This document shows positions 7,787 through 18,081 of a DNA stretch of 27,820 nucleotides, piece by piece. The stretch is from the NCBI GenBank assembly GCA_023091735.1, contig JALKBU010000688.1, positions 1 to 27,820 on the forward strand, in the 5' to 3' direction. Origin of the DNA: Trichomonas tenax (taxonomy: Eukaryota; Parabasalia; Trichomonadida; Trichomonadidae). The notes under the pieces were generated by a model, which searched no databases, was not told the DNA's origin, and worked only from the letters and a program-made list of their open reading frames with translations. Numbering within the stretch: the stretch's first letter is position 1; each line of letters starts with the position of its first letter. The position numbers were made by a program, and so were the translations under genes.

Positions 7787-10700
7787 TTAATCGCCCATCT
7801 TTGCGCGCCTTGCAGCAAGACGCTTCTGAAGATCTGACATTTCTGGCTGCTGCGGAGCTGGCTGTCCGCCCATACCTGGCTTCGGTGTCTTGCGAAGAGC
7901 AATTGGGCCTTTCTGAAGGTTGTTCATGAGCTCATCGAGGACACCTCTCTCAGCGCCACCTGGTGCTCCTGGAACAAGTCCTGGGATCTTGGCGGCACCA
8001 CCGCGAGCGGCGGCCTTCTGTGCTCTCTCTGCGGCCTTCTTCTCATCAGCTTCTCTCTTCTTGTTGGCCTCGTCAGCGTTACGAAGACCGTTGACGAGGT
8101 TGACGAAGACTTCGACAAACTCAGCAATCTTCATCTTGCTTGGGTCTTCGCCGTAAAGCTTGACGAGCTCTTCGTAGTCCTTTCCGATCTGTTCGAGAAT
8201 GGCCGGTGGCTTCTCGAGGCGGGCTGCGTGCTGCTCCTTGAACTTCATGAATGTTGGAGCGAGCATGTAACCGTCGACGACGAGCTTCTCGGCCTGTGGG
8301 ATCTGGTTGGAAAGTCCGTTGAACAAACCGTTGAGCTTGTTGTAGTTCTGTTTGGTTGTATCATAATCGTATGAAAGCATCTGCTTGATTCCTGAAAGTT
8401 CCTCAACTAATGTGTTGACATCGAATGACTCGGCGATGTAGTTCGTTAAGTTGTAGCCTGGTCTGTTTGTACGTGTATCGAGGATCTTCTTGAAGAAGTC
8501 GAACTTGAAACCGTAGGCACCACCCTTGTTGGAGCCTCCGTTAACGAAGTTACCGATAGCGAGGATGTACTGGAGCAACTCCTTGAGCTTCTTTGATGTC
8601 TTGAGCTGCTTGAAGCCTGATGAAAGGACCTCAATTGGGGTCTCGATATCGTTCATCAATTCCTCGAAGCTCATCCTGAGGTTGAGGAAGTCGACGTGCT
8701 GCTGGAGCATTGGGAGCTTAGAGATTGCCAAGACGTACTGCTCTGGAGGGCCGAGGAGTGCTGGATCGCCATCGTAGCCTTCGCACATGCCGACTTCTTC
8801 TGCTGTTGGGACGTTGTTCTTGAGCGATCCAATGGCGTCCTCAGACAAGCTGGAGTCGAGGTTCTTGATCATCTGAGCAAGCTCTGTGACTGGGCAGCGG
8901 ATTCTACCGAGCATGATGGAGATTGACTTTGCACGCTGCTGGTCGAGGATTTCGACGAACTTCGGCTTCTCCTTCTTCGGAGCTGCGTTCGGGTCTGCTT
9001 CCTTCTTCGCTGGTTCTGCTGAAGCGAAGAGCTCGCAAAGCATGTCCTTGTTGAGCGAGACCTTGGAATCATCGATGTTCTTCCAGATTGTGTTCTCGTA
9101 TGTGGCATCAGCGATCTTTGTCCAGAAGATCGGCTTTGTCTTGACTGGCGGTGGATGAGATGGCTTCTTCGGCGGCCCGGCTGGTGGCGGAGGTGGCATT
9201 CCTGGTGCACCCGGTGGTCGTGGGACGCCTCCTGGAGGTGGAGGTGGAGCGCCTGGCGGAGGAGGAGGTGGCGGTGGAGCGCCTCCTGGTGGTGGTGGTG
9301 GTGGTGGTGGAAGGCCTGGAGCACCAGGTGGAGGGGGTGGCGGTGGTGCCATTCCTGGGGCTGGAGGCGGTGGTGGTGGAAGGCCTGGTCCTCCACCCCC
9401 AGATGCTCTGACTTCGGCCAATTCCTTCCTTATCTGGTCGCACTCATTCTTCAGGCGCTCGATTTCCTGGTCCTTAAGAGACTGAACATCTGATGTTGAT
9501 GTTGAAATCTTTGTGACATCGATCTCAATCTTCTCACCAGAGTCCATAGCAGCCTTGGCCTGGTGGAGAAGGGCTGTTAACGCCTCCTTTTCAGCTGTGA
9601 GAGATGAAATCTGAGATCTGAGTGTTGCAAGGATTTCTTCAGCCTGGACCTTGTATGCCTCGAGCTCCTTCGGGCTCTCGCTGTTGCCCTTGTGTGAAGC
9701 CTCAAAAGCCTTGAGCTTCTTCTCAAGTTCAATGGCCTTCTGTGCTTCAGCGTCAGCACGCTGTGTTTCCTTCTCCTTGTTCTCGATGGCGGACTTCGCT
9801 GAGTATCTGAGACCCTCGATCTGCTGATTTGCAGTCTTCAACTTGTTTTCGTAGTCAGCAACGAGCTTCTGTAGTTCGTTGCTGTTTGTTGGTGCAGCTG
9901 ATGCAGCGGCACCATCCTGTCCTGCCTCTTCGCCTGAAACTTTGGCAATTCCGGCAGCAACCTTGGAATTCGATGCTTCGTTTACAAGCTCCATGATCGG
10001 CTGCTGTTCCATGTCGATGGTGGACTGGAACATGTACATTTGCATCAATTCTGTCGGTTCCATCTCAGGATTGAGATTGCGGAGCTTGATTGGGACGCGT
10101 AAGTCCTGAGCGATGGCAATGGCCTGCATAAGGCGCTGTACGCCGTTTCCTGTGTTCTGTGCTCTGACAATCGCGAGGAAGTTGTGGATGAATGTTGTGA
10201 TTCCTTTGAAAAGCGATGGGTTCTTGAATCCTGTGTCGAGCATTGAAAGTAAGATGTTTGGCACGATGAATTTAGGGTCTGACATATCATAAAGCTGTTT
10301 GACGATTGCCTTCTGGTTGTACGGGTTGATAACCTGCTTCTGGAATAAGGACTTGATTGTGCTAAGTTCGATCTCCATTGTCTGCAACAATTTCGGCAAG
10401 TTCGGGAATTGCTCCTTCGGGACCTGCTGGAGGGCTGAATAGAGTCCACCCTGGTTGATAGCGAGGAGCCAATCTGTCCTGAACGATGGATAATCGCTGA
10501 GAACAGCGTAGAGACCTGTGATAAATGTAACGATAGACGTGAGGAGGTTGGAAGCAGTGCCGATTTCCTTATTGACGACGCCAGTGAGGATCTTCCATCC
10601 GTGGTGGCTGCGTTTGAGGTTAGAGAAAGCTGCCAAAATATTACGTAGGTTCCTCTCAGACTTCGCTGGATCTTCTTCCTTGAGGAGGAGGACGACAAGA

Positions 10701-11338
10701 ATCTGAAGTGCTGTCTCGATTGTACGCGGAAGGGCTGGATAAATAGATTGGACAAAAAGTGGGAAAGAGTGTGGATAATTGAGCATCAACTTGACGCCAG
10801 AGTTTGCATTGCAGATAGCTCTGAAGCAAACAAGTGTGTTGATGAGCGAATCCGCGTCTTCTTTCGTTAATGAATCATAGCCATTTAAGCAGGCTGCCTT
10901 CTTCGACAATATATGAAGCAGCGTTAAGTGTCCGTTGGCGTTGAAGAAGCGAGTACTCCACGAAAGAACTGAAGATTTAAGCTGTACAGATAACTTATCG
11001 AGAAGGAAAGAGAGCTTTTCCTTCTGTCCGCCCTGAACGATGTCGTGTGCTTTAATGATTTTGATTAAATACTCTGGTGCTGGAAGTGTAGCATTGAGTT
11101 TGTGTTGGAGCTCAATGAAGTTCCATTTCTGGTCTATTGTCTTACTCTCGAGCGGTTTTCTCTTTTCGCCGTGGATATCCATTTCCGTGACTGTCTCAGA
11201 GAAAAGCTCATTGACTTTCTCTTCGTTTAATGATCCGTCAGGATTTAATGGTTTCTCGGGCGAAGGAGTTGTCAGGAAATACTCCATCTCGACTTTGCCT
11301 TGCGCATTAATGTATGATGGTATTCCTTCTTGTTCCAT
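7787..11338 (-). CDS. Diaphanous-related formin
   Basis: The protein is 1183 aa and has every part of a Rho-regulated formin, which nucleates and elongates unbranched actin filaments. In order: GTPase-binding/FH3 armadillo-like region (about 30-440, with FRAICNANSGVKLMLNYPHS); charged coiled coil (about 490-640, starting ELQKLVADYENKLKTANQQ); FH1 proline tract with several P6-P8 runs (about 646-730), which would bind profilin-actin; FH2 domain (about 733-1100) opening KPIFWTKIADATYENTIW, with LNLRMSFEEL and the hallmark GNFVNGGSNKGGAYGFK; and a C-terminal DAD-like motif GVLDELMNNLQKG...LRKT (about 1129-1150), then a basic tail. DAD plus GBD/FH3 implies autoinhibition released by a Rho-type GTPase (established for the family). 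The ATG at 11338 is the first in frame. Codons are strongly C/G-ending, unlike the neighbouring relics, which suggests good expression. No clear Inr was found upstream. Confidence 0.95.
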   Translation of the reverse strand: MEQEGIPSYINAQGKVEMEYFLTTPSPEKPLNPDGSLNEEKVNELFSETVTEMDIHGEKRKPLESKTIDQKWNFIELQHKLNATLPAPEYLIKIIKAHDIVQGGQKEKLSFLLDKLSVQLKSSVLSWSTRFFNANGHLTLLHILSKKAACLNGYDSLTKEDADSLINTLVCFRAICNANSGVKLMLNYPHSFPLFVQSIYPALPRTIETALQILVVLLLKEEDPAKSERNLRNILAAFSNLKRSHHGWKILTGVVNKEIGTASNLLTSIVTFITGLYAVLSDYPSFRTDWLLAINQGGLYSALQQVPKEQFPNLPKLLQTMEIELSTIKSLFQKQVINPYNQKAIVKQLYDMSDPKFIVPNILLSMLDTGFKNPSLFKGITTFIHNFLAIVRAQNTGNGVQRLMQAIAIAQDLRVPIKLRNLNPEMEPTELMQMYMFQSTIDMEQQPIMELVNEASNSKVAAGIAKVSGEEAGQDGAAASAAPTNSNELQKLVADYENKLKTANQQIEGLRYSAKSAIENKEKETQRADAEAQKAIELEKKLKAFEASHKGNSESPKELEAYKVQAEEILATLRSQISSLTAEKEALTALLHQAKAAMDSGEKIEIDVTKISTSTSDVQSLKDQEIERLKNECDQIRKELAEVRASGGGGPGLPPPPPPAPGMAPPPPPPPGAPGLPPPPPPPPGGAPPPPPPPPGAPPPPPGGVPRPPGAPGMPPPPPAGPPKKPSHPPPVKTKPIFWTKIADATYENTIWKNIDDSKVSLNKDMLCELFASAEPAKKEADPNAAPKKEKPKFVEILDQQRAKSISIMLGRIRCPVTELAQMIKNLDSSLSEDAIGSLKNNVPTAEEVGMCEGYDGDPALLGPPEQYVLAISKLPMLQQHVDFLNLRMSFEELMNDIETPIEVLSSGFKQLKTSKKLKELLQYILAIGNFVNGGSNKGGAYGFKFDFFKKILDTRTNRPGYNLTNYIAESFDVNTLVEELSGIKQMLSYDYDTTKQNYNKLNGLFNGLSNQIPQAEKLVVDGYMLAPTFMKFKEQHAARLEKPPAILEQIGKDYEELVKLYGEDPSKMKIAEFVEVFVNLVNGLRNADEANKKREADEKKAAERAQKAAARGGAAKIPGLVPGAPGGAERGVLDELMNNLQKGPIALRKTPKPGMGGQPAPQQPEMSDLQKRLAARRAKMGD

Positions 11339-12070
11339 ATAAATCTTTTTTAGATAATTTTATTAATCGAACAGACCCTTTCAAAAAACTTTTTCAATTC
11401 CACAAAACAAAAAAAGTCTTTTCGCATATAAAATAAACTCAAAACAAAATGTATATACATTAGATAGCATGCAAAGGCTATATTCAATCTAAATATTCTT
11501 ATTTAGATGGTTTGGTGTTAGATCGAGACTTTATGATATACAGTGGCTGAAAAATGGCCAAAAAGTGATTTTCGTTTTTCTGTTTGTTTAGTCACAAAAG
11601 TTTTCCATAAAAAATTTACTTCGAATCGATGAAAGTCAAAATTTTCGATTTTTAATATCTCCATATATAGAGAGATATAGAATTTCAAATAAAAGTGAAC
11701 ACTTGCTATTAGAATATTTTGAAGGAACATTGAAGTGTCGTCTTTTGTCTTGTTGAGACTGTGATCATATATGATTTCCCCTAAAACAGATTTTGGTACA
11801 GCCGAAATCAGTCTAAAGACATGACGGACATGTTAAAATTGATAAAGTCAAACTAAATTTTCGATTTCCACCTTTCTTTATGAGGTGTTTAGTCTATTTT
11901 CAGGCAAAACTGTATGCTTTTGTTATAGATTTTGGCTTAATATGTTAAATTGAAACTTGGTATGATTAAATTTAACGAGTTAAGCGATTTGTGGTGGGAA
12001 AACATGATTCTAGCAAACTAATATTTAATAAAACAATAATAAACAAAACAAAAAAATATTATATCAAAGA
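11339..12070. other. Intergenic region with a possible dispersed repeat
   Basis: No supportable gene. A minus-strand ATG frame (11730-11518, 70 aa) is A/T-driven and has no family resemblance. Its middle (about 11672-11630, minus) resembles plus-strand 761-795 and may be a dispersed repeat or upstream element of the formin gene. Nothing else is recognised. Confidence 0.45.
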
Positions 12071-13243
12071 TTAAACGCGTGGAATTCGTGGCTGCATTTT
12101 CATCTGTGGAGTTATTTTAATCGGCATTGTTGGTCTTTTCTTGGGTTTTGGATATTCATGGATTGGAATTTGATACATTTGATGCGTAACTTTCGGCGTT
12201 GCTGTTCCCTGCATCGAAACAAGCGGCATTTGGAGTCTCGCACTCGACTGAACGGGTGTTATTGCGATTTGCGATCTATCTGGCGAAGGTGGGAAATTAT
12301 CTGTGCTTTTCTCGCTTTCTGGTGTCTTTGTGTCGGGAACAATGTACGGTATCGGCGCCGGTTTGTAAAGGGGCATCCAGTCATAGTTCCAATCGTAGAC
12401 ATATCCTTCACGAGTAAATAAATCTCTAAACATTTTCCTATAAGCCGAATAATCCGGTCTCTGAACGAAATCTAACTTCCTTACTTCATCTAAATAAACA
12501 GCAAACTCTTGTGGAATTCCTTGACACAAAACATCGATTGGCGTTGCAACTTTTTTCTCAGAAATGAGTTCATACTTCTTCTTTCCCTTCGCTGGTATAC
12601 CCTGCCATGGTAATGGGCCCTTTAAAAGATATATTAAAACGTAACCAATAGCTTCCATGTCATCTCTTCTCGATTGTTCTATTCCTAAATGCGTATTTAT
12701 CGATGCATATCTCGCTGTTCCGGTCAATTTCTTGCCTTCCTTATAAGGAATGTGTTCATTTGTTTTAGGATCGAAAAATTTCTTCGATAATCCGAAATCT
12801 ATTAGATATATCTGATTTGCGTGCGATCCTACACCCGTCATGAAGTTATCAGGTTTAATGTCGCGATGAATTAATCCTTTTGTATGCAAATATTCGATTC
12901 GGCAAAGCATTTGATCTGCAACCATTAGAACAGTTTTCAATGAAAACCGTTTGTCGCATGTTATGTAAAGGTCTTCTAGCGATTTTCCAAGCATTTCCAT
13001 GACCATTACATTATAATCGCCTTCGACGCCAAACCATTTCATGCTGGAGAAACCTGTCGCTGAATTTAAGACTTTGTAGATTTTCACCTCCATGTGTAAT
13101 TGCGGGGGCCTTGTTTGTTGTGATTCTAATTTTATTGCAACTTCTTCTTTAGTTATGACATTCTCGCCATTGTAGATCTCGCCAAAACTGCCGCCGCCTA
13201 TTCGGTGCTTCAGTCTAAATTTTTGGCCAACTCTGAGATCCAT
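12071..13243 (-). CDS. Casein kinase 1 family Ser/Thr kinase
   Basis: The protein is 390 aa. The catalytic domain (about 9-280) carries the Gly-rich loop [12 protein letters not shown] (15-26), the ATP-binding lysine of VAIK (Lys38), HRDIKPDNF with the catalytic Asp128, and IDFGLSKKF with the Mg-binding Asp149. The CK1 signature is clear: [24 protein letters not shown], where SIN replaces the APE motif of other kinases. All catalytic residues are present, so it should be active, phosphorylating Ser/Thr preferably in acidic or pre-phosphorylated sites (known of the family). The C-terminal tail (about 285-390) is Pro/Thr/Lys-rich without recognised domains and could govern localisation or autoinhibition. 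The ATG at 13243 gives the usual short CK1 N-terminus. No Inr was found in the sequence just upstream. Confidence 0.95.
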   Translation of the reverse strand: MDLRVGQKFRLKHRIGGGSFGEIYNGENVITKEEVAIKLESQQTRPPQLHMEVKIYKVLNSATGFSSMKWFGVEGDYNVMVMEMLGKSLEDLYITCDKRFSLKTVLMVADQMLCRIEYLHTKGLIHRDIKPDNFMTGVGSHANQIYLIDFGLSKKFFDPKTNEHIPYKEGKKLTGTARYASINTHLGIEQSRRDDMEAIGYVLIYLLKGPLPWQGIPAKGKKKYELISEKKVATPIDVLCQGIPQEFAVYLDEVRKLDFVQRPDYSAYRKMFRDLFTREGYVYDWNYDWMPLYKPAPIPYIVPDTKTPESEKSTDNFPPSPDRSQIAITPVQSSARLQMPLVSMQGTATPKVTHQMYQIPIHEYPKPKKRPTMPIKITPQMKMQPRIPRV

Positions 13244-13622
13244 TTAGACTTTTTAAGATTTTAGCCGAGAATTTAGAAAAATAATCAACGATTAATTTTA
13301 ACAGAAAAAACTATTTTCAAAAAATTTGTTCTCTTTTTCTTTGATAAACAAACTCTCATTATGACAAAATATAAAAATAATTCAACGGAAGTCAAAATCT
13401 TCAATAATTTTTTATGAACATATCAAATTGTCAAAATCAAGCCTTACTGTTTATGTTGTAGACTATGTGGTGCCATTGGTTCCTTGTTTTTAGGTTGGAT
13501 TGTACTACTCTCGTTGATATTCAACATTTTTAAAAAATGTTCTCATAATTGAATGCGTTTTCTTATGATATAGCATATTTAGGTGAAATACAAACATGTT
13601 TAATATTACAAACAAAACAAAT
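13244..13622. other. Intergenic region with one very small ORF
   Basis: A minus-strand ORF at 13527-13444 codes for 27 aa (MLNINESSTIQPKNKEPMA, then PHSLQHKQ) and has less A/T-driven composition than its surroundings. Nothing else supports it as a gene, and it may be a remnant. The rest is A/T-rich spacer. Confidence 0.25.
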
Positions 13623-16169
13623 CTAATTCTTGATGATCTTTGTTCGATTTTTTCGACATTTTCTAGCGAAATCATTATCTAATAAGAGTTCAGGGAAAGG
13701 ATTTAGCATATTTTGGACATATTCTAGCATAGCACTAAACGCGTGGTAGCATTCTGCTGATAAATTTCCAATCAAATAAATATTCTTAAGTAATTTGTTA
13801 ATTGAAGCGACAATCTTCTTCTGCTCGGAGTCTGTTGTGACTGCTTTATGGTATATTCTCATGTAATCCATATATCCCATCATAATATCGTGATATAATA
13901 TTGAAGCCTCGTGTAATTGCTCATCAGAGAGTGGATCGAAGGTCTGTGAGCTAAGGTCATTTAATATTCTCATGAATTCAGTCTTAATCCTGTCAAAACA
14001 AGAATGATTGAAATTTGATTTTTCGAGAATGAAGAAAGCCTGCAAATACTTCAATTGAAGTACAGCTGTTTGCTTCTGATTGTTTAGAACATCAGAGAAC
14101 GTATCAAACACTTTTTCATAAAATTTTTGATCAAAATCATATCCGAGAATTGTCATTGATCTTAAAAGATCGTAAGCGGCAGTTATAAAGTTGACTTCAT
14201 TCGATGCGAATCCCTTTAGGATATACTCCGTTTGGAACTTGATATCGCAGAAATTAAACAAATCCGTGCGGAAAGAAAATGATAAACTCATCAATAAATG
14301 AACAGCTTGAACTCTAACTTCAGTTACATCATAGTTAAATCCTTTGTAGATTGTTTGAACAAAATCTTTAACCCCTTGTTCTTCATAACTCAACTGTTTT
14401 CCTATTCTTATAGTTATTGTTCCAATGACAACAAACAACGATTTAATGTGTTCTGAACTAACAGGATCTTGTTCTTTCTCTAATAAAGTTTTTAAATGAT
14501 TGTGAAACTCATTGCGAATGTTTGATAGCCATTTGATGTCATTGGACATTCGTGCAACTAATACTGTGAATGTTTCATATATTTGCTTGATGAGACTGAC
14601 GGCTTTTGATAATAATTCATGAGTTCGAATTGTTAATAAATAATTGGAAATATTTTTGAAGATTGTCATCGAACTGTCGAGTGGAGATGGACTTATATTG
14701 ATATTGATGGTATAGCTTATACTGTATATTATGGATATTGATCTAACGATCATTGATATATTTGTATTTTCGTTGATTCTTATGTAATTTGTCAATGTTT
14801 CAACTAATTGCAAATCGATGTCTTTTAGCAATTTCCTGTAATTATCGAAGATCATTGATAATGCGAATAATGTGTATTCATAGAGCCTCTCGTTGTCTGT
14901 TGCAAGGAATGGAATTATTGTTCTTAGAAATACTTTTATCGATGCTTCAAATTTTCGCGTTGAAACTTTTAACATAGCTGAAAACGAATTATCTGCAGAA
15001 CAAATCGCTAATAACAAAACTAAAGTCTGCTGAGATCGAATATCTGTAGCATTACGAAGTTTTTCAACCCAATTGCTGTAAAATGGATAAAATTGTGTTG
15101 GATTTATCATGAAAAGACATGTTAAAATTGAAACACAGATATGAGACGGATTATTGTTAGATTCTTTACATATTGGCTCTGCCTCGCTGTTTTGTATTAT
15201 ATTTATGAATCTATCGATTAATTGAGCGAAAATTCCGTTTTCGAGAGGTTTGTAATCGTAATATGGAAAACTTTTGATTCTAATAGGCTTGGAAATGGTT
15301 TTCAGGATGTTTGCGTAGAACTTAGCCATTGTTTGCCAAAATTTTAAAAATCGAAATTGATATCTTGTATTTTGTGGAGAATTATCTATGGTATCGAGCT
15401 GGAAGAGCATAAAGTGCTCTAGTACTTTGTCATAGCCTGAATAAAATTTAATAAAATATTTTTCAAAAAAATCGCTGATAATGTCGAAACAATCTGGGGT
15501 TATATTTCTCTGGCCTGTTTCAACAATTAGGCATAGATAATTGTGTATTTCTTCAGTATATAATTCTTTTGCGTTATTTAATGAAGCAATGAGTATTTTG
15601 AATAAATCTATTAATTTCTCTTCGGATTCGTTGGATGTTTTTGAAACATTAAGAGCCATAATAACTGAAAATAAAAGTAAATATAAATAAGCTCGAATTC
15701 TAATTGGAATTGGCGATATTCCAAGAAGTAATTTCAGTAGCTTTGCAATTTTCTTATTGTGCTCTTCACTATGAATACATACAAGCTTTGAATGAAGAAA
15801 ATCTTTTGGATAAACACTGAGACTGATCAAATACTCATTAGAAATGACTTCAGCAAGTTTATCTTCTATATTTTCGTCTGTAACTTTTTCGTATATTTCG
15901 TATAATGACTGAGATAAATTTGATAAATCGAATTTATGATAAATGCTTTCTAATGTATTTTGATGTAATACGCCTCTTGCTTTCACTGCATTTGATAATT
16001 CCGTTAAATTCTGTAATTGGTAATTTTTATCAGTCGATTCAATATTTATTTGCGAAACTAAATAAATTAGTTGAGCGTAGTACTGTTTATACAAAACTTC
16101 GACCTTTTCTTTATCATCCTGCTTTTGTAGATCCCGCAAAATATCATCAAAAGGTCGGAAATCATTCAT
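13623..16169 (-). CDS. Helical-repeat (HEAT/armadillo-like) protein
   Basis: The protein is 848 aa and I cannot name it securely. It is predicted to be nearly all alpha-helical, with amphipathic helix pairs throughout (for example IRIRAYLYLLLFSVIMALN, then VRVQAVHLLMSLSFSF and EVNFITAAYDLLRSMTILGY), typical of an alpha-solenoid. There is no signal peptide, membrane segment or catalytic motif. The C-terminus is basic (KCRKNRTKIIKN). Size and overall pattern would fit a divergent karyopherin-beta (importin/exportin) or another HEAT scaffold; this is inference only. The ATG at 16169 is the first in frame, and a short A/T-rich leader without a clear Inr precedes it. Codons are strongly A/T-ending, in contrast to PGM next door. 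Confidence 0.8.
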   Translation of the reverse strand: MNDFRPFDDILRDLQKQDDKEKVEVLYKQYYAQLIYLVSQINIESTDKNYQLQNLTELSNAVKARGVLHQNTLESIYHKFDLSNLSQSLYEIYEKVTDENIEDKLAEVISNEYLISLSVYPKDFLHSKLVCIHSEEHNKKIAKLLKLLLGISPIPIRIRAYLYLLLFSVIMALNVSKTSNESEEKLIDLFKILIASLNNAKELYTEEIHNYLCLIVETGQRNITPDCFDIISDFFEKYFIKFYSGYDKVLEHFMLFQLDTIDNSPQNTRYQFRFLKFWQTMAKFYANILKTISKPIRIKSFPYYDYKPLENGIFAQLIDRFINIIQNSEAEPICKESNNNPSHICVSILTCLFMINPTQFYPFYSNWVEKLRNATDIRSQQTLVLLLAICSADNSFSAMLKVSTRKFEASIKVFLRTIIPFLATDNERLYEYTLFALSMIFDNYRKLLKDIDLQLVETLTNYIRINENTNISMIVRSISIIYSISYTININISPSPLDSSMTIFKNISNYLLTIRTHELLSKAVSLIKQIYETFTVLVARMSNDIKWLSNIRNEFHNHLKTLLEKEQDPVSSEHIKSLFVVIGTITIRIGKQLSYEEQGVKDFVQTIYKGFNYDVTEVRVQAVHLLMSLSFSFRTDLFNFCDIKFQTEYILKGFASNEVNFITAAYDLLRSMTILGYDFDQKFYEKVFDTFSDVLNNQKQTAVLQLKYLQAFFILEKSNFNHSCFDRIKTEFMRILNDLSSQTFDPLSDEQLHEASILYHDIMMGYMDYMRIYHKAVTTDSEQKKIVASINKLLKNIYLIGNLSAECYHAFSAMLEYVQNMLNPFPELLLDNDFARKCRKNRTKIIKN

Positions 16170-16516
16170 AAAAAAATTTAAAAAGACAAATTATCCTCAA
16201 AAATTTAAAGTTATTCTCATTTTTAATGATATTATTCAAATTTTTATTCTAAAATCAATATTTTCGGAAATTAAAATCAATGCTTATAATATACTTTTGA
16301 TATGAAACATATATCATCGGTAAAATTTATCTAATTTTCGAAATATGAATTCGAAAAAGTATATTTCTGCTTACTCACTAAAACACAGAGAATTATAGTT
16401 GGAATCGAAAAGTCATGCTTAAATTTGAAATATAGAGTGAAGATTTTTAATATTGTTATCTTCAAATTTTATATGATTAAAAAATGAGTATTGTTGGAAT
16501 AGATATAGAAATTTAT
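16170..16516. other. Intergenic spacer
   Basis: A/T-rich sequence between the convergent ends of regulatory space of the helical-repeat gene and the 3' end of PGM. No gene, RNA or clear motif is seen. Confidence 0.6.
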
Positions 16517-17269
16517 TTACTTGCCCTTTGTCTGGTTAGCAACAGCGTTGATGGCGGCGGCAATCTTCTCCTGGTCACCGAGGTAGCGGTGTGAGATTGG
16601 GCGGAGGTTCTCATCGAGCTCGTAGACGAGTGGGACGGCTGTTGGGATGTTGAGAGCAACGATCTCATCCTCAGTCATGTTATCGAGGTACTTAACGAGA
16701 GCACGAAGGGAGTTGCCGTGGGCAGCGATGAGGACCTTCTTGCCGGACTTGATGGCTGGAACAATCTGATCGAACCAGAATGGGAGAACACGGTCGATTG
16801 TTGTCTTGAGGGACTCGTGGACTGGAAGGCAGGCTGGGTCGAGATCCTTGTAACGCGGATCGAAGCCTGGGTAGTATGGAGATGCCTTCTCGAGAGCTGG
16901 TGGTGGTGTAGCGAAAGCACGGCGCCACTCGTTGACCTTCTCGATACCGTACTTCTTGGCTGTGTCAGCCTTGTTGAGGCCCTGGAGAGCACCGTAGTGG
17001 CGCTCGTTAAGACGCCATGAGCGGATAACTGGGATGTGCATGAGGTTCATGTTATCGAGTGTGATCCAGAGTGTACGGATAGCACGCTTGAGGACGGATG
17101 TGAAGGCGATATCGAATGTGAAACCTTCAGCCTTGAGGACCTTACCAGCAGATGTGGCTTCATCACGGCCCTTTGGAGAGAGATCGCAGTCGTACCAGCC
17201 TGTGAACTTGTTCTCTAAGTTCCATTCTGACTCACCGTGGCGAAGAAGAACAATTGTGTACTTCGACAT
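16517..17269 (-). CDS. gpmA: 2,3-bisphosphoglycerate-dependent phosphoglycerate mutase
   Basis: The protein is 250 aa, the usual length of bacterial GpmA. It interconverts 3- and 2-phosphoglycerate in glycolysis through a phosphohistidine. Seen: [10 protein letters not shown] with the phospho-accepting His11 and Arg10; [23 protein letters not shown] with Arg62; [19 protein letters not shown] with the acid/base Glu89; and [17 protein letters not shown] with His184. All catalytic residues are present and there is no targeting extension, so it should be cytosolic and active. Several segments are essentially the same as those of enterobacterial GpmA, including the [13 protein letters not shown] and [16 protein letters not shown] blocks and the VANQ C-terminal end, suggesting bacterial ancestry. 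Codons are strongly C/G-ending, indicating high expression. The stop merges into TAAATAAA, and an Inr lies 11 nt before the ATG. Confidence 0.96.
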   Translation of the reverse strand: MSKYTIVLLRHGESEWNLENKFTGWYDCDLSPKGRDEATSAGKVLKAEGFTFDIAFTSVLKRAIRTLWITLDNMNLMHIPVIRSWRLNERHYGALQGLNKADTAKKYGIEKVNEWRRAFATPPPALEKASPYYPGFDPRYKDLDPACLPVHESLKTTIDRVLPFWFDQIVPAIKSGKKVLIAAHGNSLRALVKYLDNMTEDEIVALNIPTAVPLVYELDENLRPISHRYLGDQEKIAAAINAVANQTKGK

Positions 17270-17275
17270 TGATGA

Positions 17276-17282
17276 AATGTGA
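17276..17282 (-). promoter_or_regulatory. Initiator (Inr) element of PGM
   Basis: The minus-strand sequence is TCACATT, a match to the trichomonad Inr. The predicted start of transcription is at 17280, giving an 11-nt leader before the ATG at 17269, the typical short leader of trichomonad mRNAs. Confidence 0.65.
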
Positions 17283-18052
17283 ACTCATGATCAGCGACCA
17301 CTTTTCAATTTAACTTTTTTCGTGGATAACTCCCCTCCATCCTCTTTTGGGTATTTCTGTGATAAAATTTTGCTATGAGAACGACGAAGACCGTCAGTTT
17401 TTGCAATTTTCTTGTATACAAGAATGGCCATTTTGCATTCATTGTCGCTTTACACTGCTTCGATACAGGCATTTCTTTTTCTTATAGTTTTGTAATGCCA
17501 TTTCTTTGCTACAGCAATATTTCGTGATCAAATTTTACAAAAGTGGTCAATTTTCGAACGTTTATACGATAATAACATTCTCTATATGATTGCGAATATA
17601 TTGTACTGAATATGTTCGCTCAATTCCATTCTTATACCCTATTTTCAGGAGTTCGAAAATCAATCTTAATCCATCCTATTTTAACAAGCAAAATGCTTTT
17701 AAGACATACATGTTTCCGCTTAATCTTCAATATCTCGAATCCATTTCTATATTTATTAATTTCTTTTTTTCAATTTCGATTTTGAACAAAACCAAACAAT
17801 ACATTATGTTCACATATAGACAAACTTTCTATAAAAAGAGAGTCAAGGAACAAATCAAATCCATATTTTTGTCAATAAATTTTAATCGACAATACCTATG
17901 TTTAATTCTAAATTATTACTATAATGGTTAAAGGTATTATAAACTTTCAATATTTCGTTTTAAAAATAAGATTTTTATAATGAATATTATGAGAGTTAAC
18001 AACAAATAAATAATATCAAAAGCATAGTTTCTATAGATGATCGATCAGTGTT
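17283..18052. other. Intergenic region
   Basis: This stretch separates PGM from the amino-acid transporter. The frame at 17590-17931 (plus) has no ATG at its start and is A/T- and Tyr/Ile/Phe-rich, so it is taken as chance. No RNA gene or repeat is recognised. Confidence 0.5.
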
Positions 18053-18081
18053 TTATTGACCCTTCAAGAATTTGATGGCGT

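Noticed and set aside
9151..9493. Trp- or Val-rich plus-strand frames opposite the formin FH1 region.
   Set aside because: Mirror image of the polyproline codons of FH1.
11518..11730. 70-codon minus-strand frame with ATG upstream of formin.
   Set aside because: A/T-driven, no homology recognised, and part of it is the possible dispersed repeat.
17590..17931. 113-codon plus-strand frame between PGM and the transporter.
   Set aside because: No ATG at its start, Tyr/Phe/Ile-rich random-looking composition, and no Inr at a suitable distance.
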